64,000 nt of DNA from DATKUC01 sp964553615 (GCA_964553615.1 CAZKMA010000019.1:1-64000), one strand, 5' to 3'; shown: positions 26,454-35,017, counted from the first letter of the stretch. A program made the numbers and translations. The notes: generated by a model from the sequence alone, not told the origin.

Positions 26454-27197
26454 TTATGATTCTATGGATCGACGTGCATCCGTTGCTTCGGTCAGAAGTC
26501 GTCGGATTCTCAGGAAATGATCGTTGTGACGTTTGAGAGCTTCGGCGGCATCTCCGGACCGTAAACAGTCAATGATCTCCTGATGATCTACGGTGATCTC
26601 AGACAGGTCCCGAATTGCGTTGTATGTGCGAAGGATCTCCTCCTGCATGAATCCGTGCAGTGTACGGTAAATGGCTGCAAAGAGCGCATTTCCGGTTGCC
26701 TCGATCAGGGCGGCGTGAAACTCGTAGTCCTGCTGGGCCAGGTCGGCCCGAAGTGAAGCGGCTGCAGCACTCTTCATCTTGTTCACGCTGGCCTGAAGCC
26801 GGGCGAGCACTACACCGGCGGCGTCCGGATTCGCAGAAAGATCGGATACCACGCGGTCCACTCCCTCCTGCTCGATTATCCGCCGAAGATCGATGATCTC
26901 TCCGAGGCTGTTCTGTCCAAGCAGGATGGACCAGGTTATGGCTTCCTCGGAGATCTTCGATCGATCACACACGAAGGTGCCCTTGGGCACACGAGCCTCG
27001 AGGACGCCGATATGTTGAAATATCTTCACAGCTTCTCGGACAGACGATCGGCCGACGCCGAACATTTCGGACAACTCGCTCTCGGTCGGAATCTTATCGT
27101 TGACCTTGAAGCGTCCGGACGCAATCAGATCCTTTATCCGCGTCATGACCTGTGCCACAACGGTCTTCTGTTGTATCCTGTCGGAGTTGTCAGTCAT
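26454..27197 (-). CDS. GntR-family transcriptional regulator (FadR/FCD subfamily)
   Basis: A 247-residue regulator with an N-terminal winged helix (DKIPTESELSEMFGVGRSSVREAVKIF) and an all-helical C-terminal FCD ligand domain. In that domain, DYEFHAALIEATGN, HGFMQEEI and DHQEIIDCLRSGDAAEA supply the usual His/Asp metal-binding pattern. FCD regulators typically sense organic acids or sugar acids. Encoded within the iolG-iolE-gntR-tauE unit, it is the likely controller of inositol use; the palindrome at 25474-25488 is a candidate target. The ATG at 27197 follows GGGAGAG. Confidence 0.92.
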   Translation of the reverse strand: MTDNSDRIQQKTVVAQVMTRIKDLIASGRFKVNDKIPTESELSEMFGVGRSSVREAVKIFQHIGVLEARVPKGTFVCDRSKISEEAITWSILLGQNSLGEIIDLRRIIEQEGVDRVVSDLSANPDAAGVVLARLQASVNKMKSAAAASLRADLAQQDYEFHAALIEATGNALFAAIYRTLHGFMQEEILRTYNAIRDLSEITVDHQEIIDCLRSGDAAEALKRHNDHFLRIRRLLTEATDARRSIES

Positions 27198-27224
27198 GTT
27201 CTCTCCCGGTCGCTGCAGCAGGAG

Positions 27225-28124
27225 TCAGGCAATAAGGTCACGGACAAACTCCCGGTTGCGGCGTGCGCATTCGCTCGGGCTTCCCATCCCGGGTAGCACG
27301 TCCTGTTCCACGACAATCCACCCGTCATATTCTCGGTTTTTCAGCTCCTGCGCAATCATCGAAAAGTCGACGCTTCCGCGGCCGAGCTCGCAGAACACTC
27401 CCTCTCTCACCGCGCGCAGATAGTCCCACCGTTCCGCCCTGCTCCTCGCGGCGACCTCGGCGGAGCAATCCTTGAAATGGATGTGCCAGATTCTATCCCA
27501 GAACAGGCGTATCGCTGCTTCGGGGTACCCGCCCCCGTACCGGTAGTGGCCCATATCAAGCACGAGCCCGAATGAATCTTCCGGAGTGGAAGCGAGAAGT
27601 TTCTCGATCTCTGCGGCTGTTTCGACATATCCTCCGCAGTGATGATGGAAAGCGGTTCTGACTCCGGTCTCATCTCTGACGGCTCGGGCAAATCCGGCTG
27701 CACCATCGGCAAATACTCGCCACTCGTCGGCCGAGAGAGATAGATCAGGCGTTACCCGGCCGGCGTGGTTTGTGCGCGAGGGAACGGAACCGTTCTGGTC
27801 TGCAAGCACAACCAGAGCATCGGGAAAACCTGCTTCGGCCATGAGCCGGGCCGTGCGGACTCCCTGCGCGATTCCCTCTTTGTGAGCGGATGCGTCGCCA
27901 AGCGCCACCGGCACAAACGCACCCACCAATTGTAGCTCTCGCGCAGCAAGCACATCCCGAAGCAGGGCAGGGTCCGTCGGCATAAATCCCCAGTCTCCGA
28001 GCTCTGTGCCGGAATAACCGGTCTCCTGCATCTCATCGAGTACCCGTTCATATCCGGCAGTCTCCCCTTCCAGCCCGAACTCGAGGACTCCCCATGAGCA
28101 CGGTGCGTTCGCAATCCTGATCAC
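27225..28124 (-). CDS. iolE: Inosose dehydratase
   Basis: A 299-residue TIM-barrel protein of the xylose-isomerase-like family. IolE dehydrates 2-keto-myo-inositol to the trihydroxycyclohexane-dione used by IolD. The N-terminus IRIANAPCSWGVLEF is an IolE hallmark. Metal-ligand positions appear as TELGD, AFHHHCGGYVET, LVLDMGHYRYGG, WHIHFKDC and VVEQD. The GTG at 28124 is preferred because AAGGAG lies 6 nt upstream; a TTG at 28151 lacks a ribosome binding site. It follows iolG by 23 bp. Confidence 0.9.
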   Translation of the reverse strand: MIRIANAPCSWGVLEFGLEGETAGYERVLDEMQETGYSGTELGDWGFMPTDPALLRDVLAARELQLVGAFVPVALGDASAHKEGIAQGVRTARLMAEAGFPDALVVLADQNGSVPSRTNHAGRVTPDLSLSADEWRVFADGAAGFARAVRDETGVRTAFHHHCGGYVETAAEIEKLLASTPEDSFGLVLDMGHYRYGGGYPEAAIRLFWDRIWHIHFKDCSAEVAARSRAERWDYLRAVREGVFCELGRGSVDFSMIAQELKNREYDGWIVVEQDVLPGMGSPSECARRNREFVRDLIA

Positions 28125-28147
28125 ACGCTTCTCCTTGTGTCTGCCGT

Positions 28148-29197
28148 TCAATCTCTCGTGTGCGTTTCGATCTCTTCGATGAGCACGGTACGCCGCTCTT
28201 TCATTGATCGCTGCGCAGCAAGACCGATGAGGATCGGCTTCAGGCCGTCGACCCCGCTCACCGGTGCAGGAGTTCCTGACTGGAGCGAAGCAACGAATGC
28301 TCGCGATTCGGCAATGAACGCATCGGCGTAACGCTCGAGAAAGAACCAGAGCGGTTTGCCGGCGCGAAGGCCATCCGCCCCCATGAGCGTAACGGTGTTG
28401 CCGGTATCGTTCTCCACCCGCAGCATCCCTTCGCTCCCGAAGACCTCCACTCGCTGGTCGTACCCGTAGACTGCCCTGCGGCTGTTGTCTATGATGCCGA
28501 GCGCACCGTTTGCAAATCGAAGGGTAATTACCGCGGTATCTACATCGCCCGCAAGGCCAATTTCGGGATCGACCAGCACCGCACCGGACGCGCTGACCTC
28601 AACCACGTCGCTACCGGCTATGAATCGCGCCATGTCGAAATCGTGGATGGTCATGTCGAGGAACATCCCCCCGGATACCTTCACGTATTCGAGAGGGGGC
28701 GGTTCCGGATCCCGGGACGTGATCTTCAAGAGCTGTACCTGCCCGATGTCACCGCCCGAAACGGCTGCCTGCAGCGCCGCGAAATTGTGGTCGAAACGAC
28801 GGTTGAAACCGACCTGCATGGTTACCCCCGCAGCTTCGACCCTGGCCAGTGCCGCGAGAACTTTTCCTGCATCGAGATCTATCGGCTTTTCACAGAAGAT
28901 ATGCTTCCCCGCATCCGCTGCCTCACCGACTATCCGTGCATGGGTATCCGTGCTCGAGCAGACATATACCGCATCAATCGTTGGATCGCCCAGGATATCA
29001 TGATAGTCGGTGCTCGTCTCAGGAATCGACAGTTCATCGATCCACTCCTGTGCCTGCGCAATCCGTGGGTCGGCGACCCACCGCACCTCGGCACTATCGA
29101 CATGCCGTACAAGATTAGTCGCATGGATGCGTCCTATTCGTCCGGTACCGATAATGCCGATGGTAACCGGACCTTCAATGGATGTATTCCCGTTCAT
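28148..29197 (-). CDS. iolG: Inositol 2-dehydrogenase
   Basis: A 349-residue Gfo/Idh/MocA oxidoreductase catalysing NAD-dependent oxidation of myo-inositol to 2-keto-myo-inositol, the first step of the pathway. The Rossmann motif is GIIGTGRIGRIHATNL, the catalytic lysine is in FCEKPIDLD, and the catalytic Asp/His pair is in GGMFLDMTIHDFDMARF. The ATG at 29197 has AGGGAG 7 nt upstream; an earlier in-frame start would cross the promoter. First gene of iolG-iolE-gntR-tauE. Neighbouring IolE, IolD and IolB support the assignment over other sugar dehydrogenases of this family. Confidence 0.9.
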   Translation of the reverse strand: MNGNTSIEGPVTIGIIGTGRIGRIHATNLVRHVDSAEVRWVADPRIAQAQEWIDELSIPETSTDYHDILGDPTIDAVYVCSSTDTHARIVGEAADAGKHIFCEKPIDLDAGKVLAALARVEAAGVTMQVGFNRRFDHNFAALQAAVSGGDIGQVQLLKITSRDPEPPPLEYVKVSGGMFLDMTIHDFDMARFIAGSDVVEVSASGAVLVDPEIGLAGDVDTAVITLRFANGALGIIDNSRRAVYGYDQRVEVFGSEGMLRVENDTGNTVTLMGADGLRAGKPLWFFLERYADAFIAESRAFVASLQSGTPAPVSGVDGLKPILIGLAAQRSMKERRTVLIEEIETHTRD

Positions 29198-29221
29198 CTG
29201 CTGCTCCCTGTTTCGGCACTC

Positions 29222-29251
29222 ATTATACGCTCGGCATTCCGGGCAAGTAAA
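29222..29251 (-). promoter_or_regulatory. Promoter of the iolG-iolE-gntR-tauE unit
   Basis: On the minus strand TTTACT (29246-29251) and a consensus TATAAT (29222-29227) are 18 bp apart, about 24 bp before the iolG start codon. No copy of the palindrome found at iolB is visible here, so regulation of the two inositol units may differ. Confidence 0.6.
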
Positions 29252-29322
29252 CAAGTTGCCCGCTGTTCTGTTTGAAACCTGAGGCTTGCATCTTCCTCCA
29301 CAAAGTCCGAGGATAGCCCATC

Positions 29323-29916
29323 GTGAGTGACCACTTGCACGCCGCTTCGGCGCATCAGATCCTGGGCCGCTACCACCGGTTCATCCAACACATCGACGCA
29401 GAGAGCAAAGGGCTCTTCGGCCGGCACCGATTGCACATCAAGTGCCGTGCAGGATGTGCGCTCTGCTGCACCCGCATCACCGTCCTCCCGCTCGAGTGGC
29501 ACGCGCTGCGTGTTGCCCACCCGGATGTCCTTCGTGAAAGGAGCAGCGCACGCCGCAACGGGGAAAGATCCACGTGCGCCTTCCTGAAAGACAATGTGTG
29601 TACGGTGTACGGCGCCCGGCCGACGATCTGCCGACTTCAGGGGCTCGCACTCCGCTACGAAGTCGAAGAGTACGACTGGGAAGGAAAGCGGATACACCGA
29701 GTTTCGCCACAGTGGCAACTACGCCACTGCGATCTCAACTTCACCTCACTCGGGGCAGACGAATCGAGGCGGCTTCTTGTGGGAGACAATCTCGTTCAGA
29801 TGCCGGAGGTCAACCGCGTGTTGTCGTCGTTGAATGAGGTATTCCTTGCAACGCCTCCCGGCGAACGATTCACCCCGGGCCAACGAGTCTTCCTCGACGG
29901 CGATGGAACCGTGTAG
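29323..29916 (+). CDS. YkgJ-type cysteine-cluster protein
   Basis: A 197-residue protein with the YkgJ/CxxCxxxxC pattern: Cys41, Cys45, Cys48 and Cys49 (CRAGCALCC), then Cys85, Cys93 (CAFLKDNVC) and Cys103 in YGARPTICR. The family is thought to bind a metal (zinc or an iron-sulfur cluster) and has no defined reaction. The GTG start follows GAGGAT. It is transcribed divergently from iolG and is followed by the convergent lactonase gene. Nothing in its context indicates a specific partner. Confidence 0.8.
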   Translation: MSDHLHAASAHQILGRYHRFIQHIDAESKGLFGRHRLHIKCRAGCALCCTRITVLPLEWHALRVAHPDVLRERSSARRNGERSTCAFLKDNVCTVYGARPTICRLQGLALRYEVEEYDWEGKRIHRVSPQWQLRHCDLNFTSLGADESRRLLVGDNLVQMPEVNRVLSSLNEVFLATPPGERFTPGQRVFLDGDGTV

Positions 29917-29947
29917 ACGCGAACCACGGTGGAAAGCCCACGACAGA

Positions 29948-30784
29948 TCACCTCCTCGTCAGACCGTAGAAACGCTCGGCGGTTGCACCAAATATGTCCG
30001 CACGCTCATCTTCGCTGAGCGACGAGACTGCGTCTTCGACAATCCGGTAGACCGACCGGTACGGAGCTTCAAGAGTGCAGACGGGCCAGTCACTCCCGAA
30101 CATGACACGCCGGGGGCCAAACAGGTTGATAACCGTTTCTATGTACCGGCGAAAATCTTCTTTCTTCCACGCACCGGATGCAGCCTCGGTGACCATCCCG
30201 CTGAGCTTGCACATGACGTTCTCACATGAGGCAACGTCTTGCAGCGCTCTCCGCCAGGTATCGAACTCTCCGTCGCGGATAGCCGGCTTTGCAATGTGGT
30301 CTATAACGAATGGCTGATCGGGAAACATGCGAACAAACCTGCCTGTCTGCCCAAGATGACGGGAGAAGATGAGGATATCGTATGTCAATCCAAATCCGGC
30401 GAGTTTTCCGATTCCGCGTGTGAATGCATTTCCCAGTATAAAATCATCATCCACTTCGTCGTGAACGACATGGCGCACGCCCTTCAGAAGAGCATGAACG
30501 GAAAGCCGCTCAAGGTCTCGTTCGACATCCGGGGCCCGCAGATCAACCCACCCGACCACGCCTCCAATGAACCGATTGGACTCTGCAAGTGAAAGAAGCC
30601 ATTCGGTCTCCGCGAGCGTCTGTCGCGCCTGAACGGCAACACTCATCTGCACACCGCTCGTTGACGCGGCAGCAACAAGATCCGGCGGAAGGAAGTCGCG
30701 TCGGATTGCATCCATACCGTCCGACATCCAGCCGTACTCTTCCTGGTTGTAGATCCAGAAATGCTGATGAGAATCCACTCTCAT
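29948..30784 (-). CDS. Amidohydrolase-2 family lactonase (fuconolactonase-like)
   Basis: A 278-residue COG3618-type TIM-barrel hydrolase. Metal and catalytic elements are RVDSHQHFW at the N-terminus, FVIDHIAKPAI in the middle and VMFGSDWPVCTLEA near the C-terminus. Relatives open sugar-1,4- or 1,5-lactones such as L-fuconolactone and L-rhamnonolactone. Its start codon overlaps the stop of the zinc dehydrogenase gene by 4 bp. It is the last gene of aldo/keto reductase - zinc dehydrogenase - lactonase, a set that fits oxidation of a free sugar to its lactone and then to the acid. Confidence 0.85.
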   Translation of the reverse strand: MRVDSHQHFWIYNQEEYGWMSDGMDAIRRDFLPPDLVAAASTSGVQMSVAVQARQTLAETEWLLSLAESNRFIGGVVGWVDLRAPDVERDLERLSVHALLKGVRHVVHDEVDDDFILGNAFTRGIGKLAGFGLTYDILIFSRHLGQTGRFVRMFPDQPFVIDHIAKPAIRDGEFDTWRRALQDVASCENVMCKLSGMVTEAASGAWKKEDFRRYIETVINLFGPRRVMFGSDWPVCTLEAPYRSVYRIVEDAVSSLSEDERADIFGATAERFYGLTRR

Positions 30785-31803
30785 AACGAGAGATCCACCA
30801 GAATCTTCACAAACCGTGCAGGGTTCTCCGCCCAGTCGGCAAGTGCCTGACCCGCGTCACCAATCCCGATCCGTCGAGACACTACCCGCTCGAGCGGCAC
30901 AGATCGCTTCCCGAGGAAACGAACCACGCTGCGGAAGTCCATGACCGTTGCGTTGCGCGAACCGCGAACATCGAGCTCTTTCTGAACGAAGAGCCGTGTG
31001 GGAAGCGGTGCGTCTTCGCTCGCATAGCCTATGCACGCAATACGTCCGGAGAACGCTACTTCCTCTACCGCGGCACGGTAAGTTGCGGGGTTTCCGACCG
31101 CCTCCACCACAACGTCCGGTCCATTCCCCGTGGTGAGTTCGGCCAGACTCTCGTGCAATGACGCAACCCGGCTGTTGATTGTGTGTGTAGCGCCAAAGGC
31201 AATCGCGTTTGCGAGTTTCTCATCGTCTATATCGGTAGCAATGACGGTTGCGCCGCGAAGCCCTGCACGAACGATAGCCCCGAGTCCGATCATACCGCAA
31301 CCGAATACGAGCACGGTATCGCTGTCTGTTACCCGGGCACGATCTACCGCGTGAAAACCGACCGTCAGCGGCTCGACAAACACCAGCTCTTCCGCAGAGA
31401 GCCCCTCCGGCGGAATGATCTTCTGCCACGGGACGGCGATATACTCGGTAAGCGCCCCATCGCGTTGAACCCCGAGAGTTTGATTGTGCCGGCACGCATT
31501 CGGCCTTCCGCGCAGACAGGAGGTGCATCGCCCACAGTTCGTGTATGGCAGCACCGTTACATCCATCCCCGGCTCGAGTGTGGCAGGAACATCGGATCCG
31601 CACGCAAGGATAGTCGCGGAAATCTCATGTCCGGGAATACGCGGGAAACCGGCCAACGCGTTCTTGCCGAGATAGGTGGAAAGATCCGATCCGCACATCC
31701 CGATAAATCGGATGCGGAGCAGGACCTCCGCCGCCCCTGCGGACGGTTCTGGAATGTCGACGAGTGCGGTCTTCTTCGGCTCGGTTATCTGTAGTGCCTT
31801 CAT
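30781..31803 (-). CDS. Zinc-dependent medium-chain alcohol/polyol dehydrogenase
   Basis: A 340-residue MDR-family dehydrogenase. The catalytic zinc site has Cys in GMCGSD and GHE in IPGHEISA; the structural zinc loop is CGRCTSCLRGRPNAC; the NAD site is VFGCGMIGLGAIV followed by TDIDDEKL, with the acidic residue favouring NAD. Similar enzymes oxidise L-idonate, threonine or sugar acids, and a role on a keto-deoxy-sugar-acid intermediate would match the neighbouring lactonase. GAAGGATG precedes the ATG. It starts 3 bp after the aldo/keto reductase stop. Confidence 0.88.
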   Translation of the reverse strand: MKALQITEPKKTALVDIPEPSAGAAEVLLRIRFIGMCGSDLSTYLGKNALAGFPRIPGHEISATILACGSDVPATLEPGMDVTVLPYTNCGRCTSCLRGRPNACRHNQTLGVQRDGALTEYIAVPWQKIIPPEGLSAEELVFVEPLTVGFHAVDRARVTDSDTVLVFGCGMIGLGAIVRAGLRGATVIATDIDDEKLANAIAFGATHTINSRVASLHESLAELTTGNGPDVVVEAVGNPATYRAAVEEVAFSGRIACIGYASEDAPLPTRLFVQKELDVRGSRNATVMDFRSVVRFLGKRSVPLERVVSRRIGIGDAGQALADWAENPARFVKILVDLSL

Positions 31804-31806
31804 GAT

Positions 31807-32862
31807 TCATCCTTCTCCAACATAGGAATATTCGGGATCGATGAGTGATTCAGACTTCATGTCATCCCAGAACTCTGCCGGTGCATGCCGACCTACCGAT
31901 TCTACATTCTGGGCAACCCGGCTCGGATTTGCCGTATTGAGCGCGACAGAGCACACACCGGGAGCGGAAAGTCCGAATTCGACGCATGCGTCCGCAGGCT
32001 TCACGCCATGGCGCGTGCATAGCGCGAAAAACCGTTCGCGCCACCGGAACAGCTCTGCATCCTCCGCCGGATCCGGAATACGGTAGTCGAAATAGGATCC
32101 TCCGGTCAGAAACCCCGCATTGAATACCGCGGAATTGATAATCCCCACCCCCTTCGTGTTGAGCTCCTCCACAAACTCGAGAAGCTCCTGCGGATGGGTG
32201 TAGATCGTGAGGCTGCAGGCAAGCATGATCCAGTCGAGATCCACCTGCCGCGATACCTCTTGAATGACTCTCCAATCCTTCGAACCGATACCGACTGCCG
32301 AGGTCTGGCCGCTGCGCTTGAGCTCGCCGAGCGCGCGGTACGCGTCCAGCACGTCCGAGAGTCTTCGCTCACGGTCCCCTGCGTCCGCTGCACCGTCGAT
32401 GTACTCATCCGGGTCGTGGACAGAAACAAGATCGGGCCGGTACGGATCGCCAAGCAGTTCACATCCCTGCTCCCAGCACTCCTTCATGCCCGAGTAGGAG
32501 ATTGCCTGTACCGCATCGAATGCGAGGTTCTTCCACACGCCCGGTTCGAACGTAGGCTCAGGCCCCTTGAGGGGAGCACGCTTCCAGCCGAGCTTGTTGC
32601 TGATGACCACACCATCGGGTGTTACGCCGAGCTCACGCAGCAATCTGCCGATCGTCTCGAGCGCGAGCCCGGCGCCGTACTTGCCCGCCGAGTCAAGAAC
32701 CGCCGGAGGAGCAACATGACTGAACCACTCCGCGGCAATTGTCTTTTTCTGCTCCGGTGAGAGCTCAACGTAGAGATTGCCCATTGCGCTCGTACCAAAG
32801 ATGATGGGGGGAACCATCATTCCACTTTTCCCAAGCGGGCGTCGTTCGGTAAGTATGTCCAT
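31807..32862 (-). CDS. Aldo/keto reductase (aldose 1-dehydrogenase-like)
   Basis: A 351-residue AKR-fold oxidoreductase related to D-threo-aldose 1-dehydrogenase/L-fucose dehydrogenase. The N-terminus LGKSGMMVPPIIFGTSAMG is typical, with catalytic-tetrad candidates in LDSAGKYG (Asp, Tyr) and VISNKLGW (Lys), and VSVHDPDEY for the His. It would oxidise an aldose to a lactone for the lactonase encoded downstream. The start at 32862 has no Shine-Dalgarno, but TACAAT sits exactly 6 nt upstream, suggesting a leaderless mRNA. An in-frame ATG at 32877 would place the start inside that hexamer's region. A much longer upstream open frame is antisense to the xylR-like gene and is rejected. Confidence 0.85.
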   Translation of the reverse strand: MDILTERRPLGKSGMMVPPIIFGTSAMGNLYVELSPEQKKTIAAEWFSHVAPPAVLDSAGKYGAGLALETIGRLLRELGVTPDGVVISNKLGWKRAPLKGPEPTFEPGVWKNLAFDAVQAISYSGMKECWEQGCELLGDPYRPDLVSVHDPDEYIDGAADAGDRERRLSDVLDAYRALGELKRSGQTSAVGIGSKDWRVIQEVSRQVDLDWIMLACSLTIYTHPQELLEFVEELNTKGVGIINSAVFNAGFLTGGSYFDYRIPDPAEDAELFRWRERFFALCTRHGVKPADACVEFGLSAPGVCSVALNTANPSRVAQNVESVGRHAPAEFWDDMKSESLIDPEYSYVGEG

Positions 32863-32868
32863 ACGACC

Positions 32869-32896
32869 ATTGTACATGGCTCCTGTAGCGACGCAA
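32869..32896 (-). promoter_or_regulatory. Probable leaderless promoter of the aldo/keto reductase operon
   Basis: On the minus strand TTGCGT (32891-32896) and TACAAT (32869-32874) are 16 bp apart, and TACAAT is followed by 6 bp and then the ATG at 32862. On the opposite strand TATACT (32910-32915) lies 10 bp before the TTG at 32926 proposed for the regulator, so the two promoters are back to back. Confidence 0.5.
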
Positions 32897-32925
32897 GCCG
32901 CAAATTGCGTATACTCTATCCTGTT

Positions 32926-34068
32926 TTGCGCAATGAAGAACTTCGCATCGCACTGTACATGGGACTCAACGACAGCTACGAGCACGGCATTGTGCGTGGC
33001 ATTGTGCGCTATGCCCGTGAAAAGACGCACTGGAAACTCTACGGTGCCGGGTGGATGTTTCGCGGGCTCGGCAACATTCGGGCCTGGCATGGGGATGGAA
33101 TCATTGCGCGTGCCGAGTCCGCCGAACAGGCCCGGCTGCTCGCGGCAACCGGACTCCCGACAGTGGACGTTGCCGGTGCCTATCTCGTACCCGGACTGCA
33201 TCCGGTTACGGGCAACGACTATCAGACAGGAAAGACCGCGGGCAGACATCTGTCGGCCGCCGGATTCAGCAACTTTGCCTTCTGTGGCGTCGGAAACGTC
33301 GGGTGGTCTCTCGAACGACTGCGCGGCTACATGGATGGAGTCTCCGCGCCAGTCTCCGTTTTCGAACAAAGCCTGCCCTGGTGGGAACAACCCGAGGAGT
33401 TCGGCTCGCTACCCGCCTGGATCGAAGCGCTTCACCAGCCGGCCGGTCTCTTTGCCTGCAACGATACCGCGGGCATCAAGGTAACTGCGCTCTGCAAGCA
33501 GCTCGGAATCGTCGTCCCACGCGACATTGCGGTACTCGGCGTGGACAACGAGGAGATCCTCTGCGAGCTCTCGGATCCTCCGCTTTCCAGCATACCGCTC
33601 GACTGCGAGCAGATAGGCTACCGTGCCGCAGCCGAACTCGCTCGACTCATCGAGAATCACGATGCCGCGGAGAAGAACAAAACACCGTTTCCCGTGGTGC
33701 CCGCTCTTCCCATTGTGGAACGCGCATCAACACAGACAATTCAGAGCAGCGATCCGGTTGTGGCCAGAGCTGCCGAATACATACGCGAACACGCGGACCG
33801 GAAGCTGCTCGTCTCCCGGATTGCTGCCGCGGCATCGGTATCCCGCAGGACCCTCGAGCTGAGGTTCCGCGCGGCAACAGGTCGGAGCGTCCACCAGGAG
33901 ATTGTCCGGGCGCGGATGCAGCGTGCGGCAACCATCCTCCGCGAAACGAACCTCCCAATCCGGGCGGTGGCCGTGCAATGCGGCATGACAACGCCGCAAC
34001 GGTTCTACGCGCAGTTCCGCGCCGCAGAGGGATGTACCCCTTCCGAGTATCGTATGAAGTATCACTGA
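32926..34068 (+). CDS. XylR/AraC-type transcriptional regulator with periplasmic-binding-like sensor domain
   Basis: About 380 residues. The N-terminal two-thirds is a LacI-type periplasmic-binding fold (RIALYMGLNDSYEHGIVRGI, GLFACNDTAGIKVT, VLGVDNEEILCELSDPPLSS, then a final IGYRAAAELARL). The C-terminal 100 residues form an AraC-type double HTH (ISRIAAAASVSRRTLELRF ... MTTPQRFYAQFRAAEGCTPSEY). This layout is that of XylR-type sugar activators. The start is uncertain: TTG at 32926 fits the TATACT 10 bp upstream; TTG at 32905 would begin before the -10. It is divergent from the aldo/keto reductase operon and probably controls it. Its stop codon lies within the left terminal repeat of the element at 34056-34211. 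Confidence 0.85.
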   Translation: MRNEELRIALYMGLNDSYEHGIVRGIVRYAREKTHWKLYGAGWMFRGLGNIRAWHGDGIIARAESAEQARLLAATGLPTVDVAGAYLVPGLHPVTGNDYQTGKTAGRHLSAAGFSNFAFCGVGNVGWSLERLRGYMDGVSAPVSVFEQSLPWWEQPEEFGSLPAWIEALHQPAGLFACNDTAGIKVTALCKQLGIVVPRDIAVLGVDNEEILCELSDPPLSSIPLDCEQIGYRAAAELARLIENHDAAEKNKTPFPVVPALPIVERASTQTIQSSDPVVARAAEYIREHADRKLLVSRIAAAASVSRRTLELRFRAATGRSVHQEIVRARMQRAATILRETNLPIRAVAVQCGMTTPQRFYAQFRAAEGCTPSEYRMKYH

Positions 34069-34211
34069 GCGTGTTGATAAAGTGCTACGGAACGCTGCCT
34101 GCCCAATAGCTGTCGGAGTCGCCGCCCCTCGTGCCTGCCAACGTCCCTGAGAAGTTGAGATCTATCTCGAAATCACGTGACCGGTTCCATCAACACGGTT
34201 GTTGATACTCC
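34056..34211. repeat. 156-bp element with palindromic terminal inverted repeats, copy 2
   Basis: Same architecture and exact length as the element at 25512-25667. The left end is GAAGT + TATCACTG-AGCG-TGTTGATA (the inner arm is intact, the outer arm is mutated). The right end is CATCAACA-CGGT-TGTTGATA + CTCC. The four-base loops AGCG (left) and CGGT (right) are the same as in copy 1. The left end supplies the TGA stop of the xylR-like gene (34066-34068); the right end and part of the interior encode the last residues of the PAP2 gene. No ORF of its own. Confidence 0.68.
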
Positions 34212-34922
34212 ATGGGGGCCAAATATCCAGGCGCCGATGCCCCACGCGAGCAGAAGGCCCGCAATCTCATCCACAATGTAGTGCTGCTTCACGAACAACG
34301 TCGAGAGCATGACACCGAGCGCAACAACCGCCATCCCAATGGCAATTCCGCGGGTCAGATTGCTCGGCCTGAGTCGGGCATAGCGGTACCATACATAGAA
34401 ACAGATGACCGCTACACTCGCATGAAGACTCGGGAAACAGTTGAACGATGGATCAGTCGTGAAATGGTGGTACATGGCACTGGCAAGGGGGTTTCCCTGC
34501 AGAGGATGAGCAAGGAGCTCTGCCCGGTAGATATCGGTCGTGACCGGAAACACCATATAGACCAAATCAGAGATAAGATTGATCAGCACGAGCGACCAGG
34601 CAAGAGCATAGCCGGGTTTGTACGCAACAAAGGTAAAGTAGACCATGGTTATGGCGGACAGGGGGTAGAAAAGATAGAGGTAGAAAATAGCCCATGCGGG
34701 GGCAAAGGGAATTGCATTGTCCAGTACGGTGTTCAGGTGAAAGCCCTGCGTGTACAGGGAGCCCGTCCAGTCGTATACAATGTTGTTGAGCAGGATGTAG
34801 AACAGCCCCAGTATCAGAATCAGGTTGAGCACAATGTGACTGACCCCTTCGGTTGTCCGGGACCTTCGTTTCCCGAACAGCAGTTTCTCGACCTGTGCCG
34901 GCAGGACCTGAAGTGCATGCAT
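34173..34922 (-). CDS. PAP2-superfamily membrane phosphatase/phosphotransferase
   Basis: A 249-residue polytopic membrane protein with about six hydrophobic segments. PAP2 motif 2 is CFPSLHASVAVI (PSxH form) and motif 3 is KQHYIVDEIAG. The PSxHA and HY--D pattern resembles inositol-phosphotransferase/sphingolipid synthase-like PAP2 proteins more than simple PA phosphatases. The ATG at 34922 has GGAGG 7 nt upstream; an earlier in-frame ATG lacks one. The C-terminus (GVSTTVLMEPVT) is encoded by the right end of the 156-bp element, so the native tail was probably altered by that element. Substrate unknown. Confidence 0.82.
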   Translation of the reverse strand: MHALQVLPAQVEKLLFGKRRSRTTEGVSHIVLNLILILGLFYILLNNIVYDWTGSLYTQGFHLNTVLDNAIPFAPAWAIFYLYLFYPLSAITMVYFTFVAYKPGYALAWSLVLINLISDLVYMVFPVTTDIYRAELLAHPLQGNPLASAMYHHFTTDPSFNCFPSLHASVAVICFYVWYRYARLRPSNLTRGIAIGMAVVALGVMLSTLFVKQHYIVDEIAGLLLAWGIGAWIFGPHGVSTTVLMEPVT

Positions 34923-35017
34923 ACGTGCCTCCGTACGAACAATGGTATACTGAAAATACACGAGACGCCAGCGAGGTACCGGGGGAAGAATCACCACAAG
35001 AGTAAAGGAGACGAATC

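Noticed and set aside
32863..33390. N-terminal extension of the aldo/keto reductase by about 176 residues
   Set aside because: The frame is open but antisense to the xylR-like gene, has no homology, and crosses both divergent promoters.
33051..34109. Second long frame overlapping the xylR-like gene
   Set aside because: Arg/Gly/Ser-rich composition typical of an out-of-frame read of a GC-rich gene; no domain visible.
25512..34211. Integron attC sites
   Set aside because: Paired inverted cores with a variable middle and stop codons at the edge recall attC, but the outer cores read TATCAAC/GTTGATA or GTTGACA and do not fit RYYYAAC/GTTRRRY. There is no integrase gene in the window, and the genes between copies are not a cassette array.
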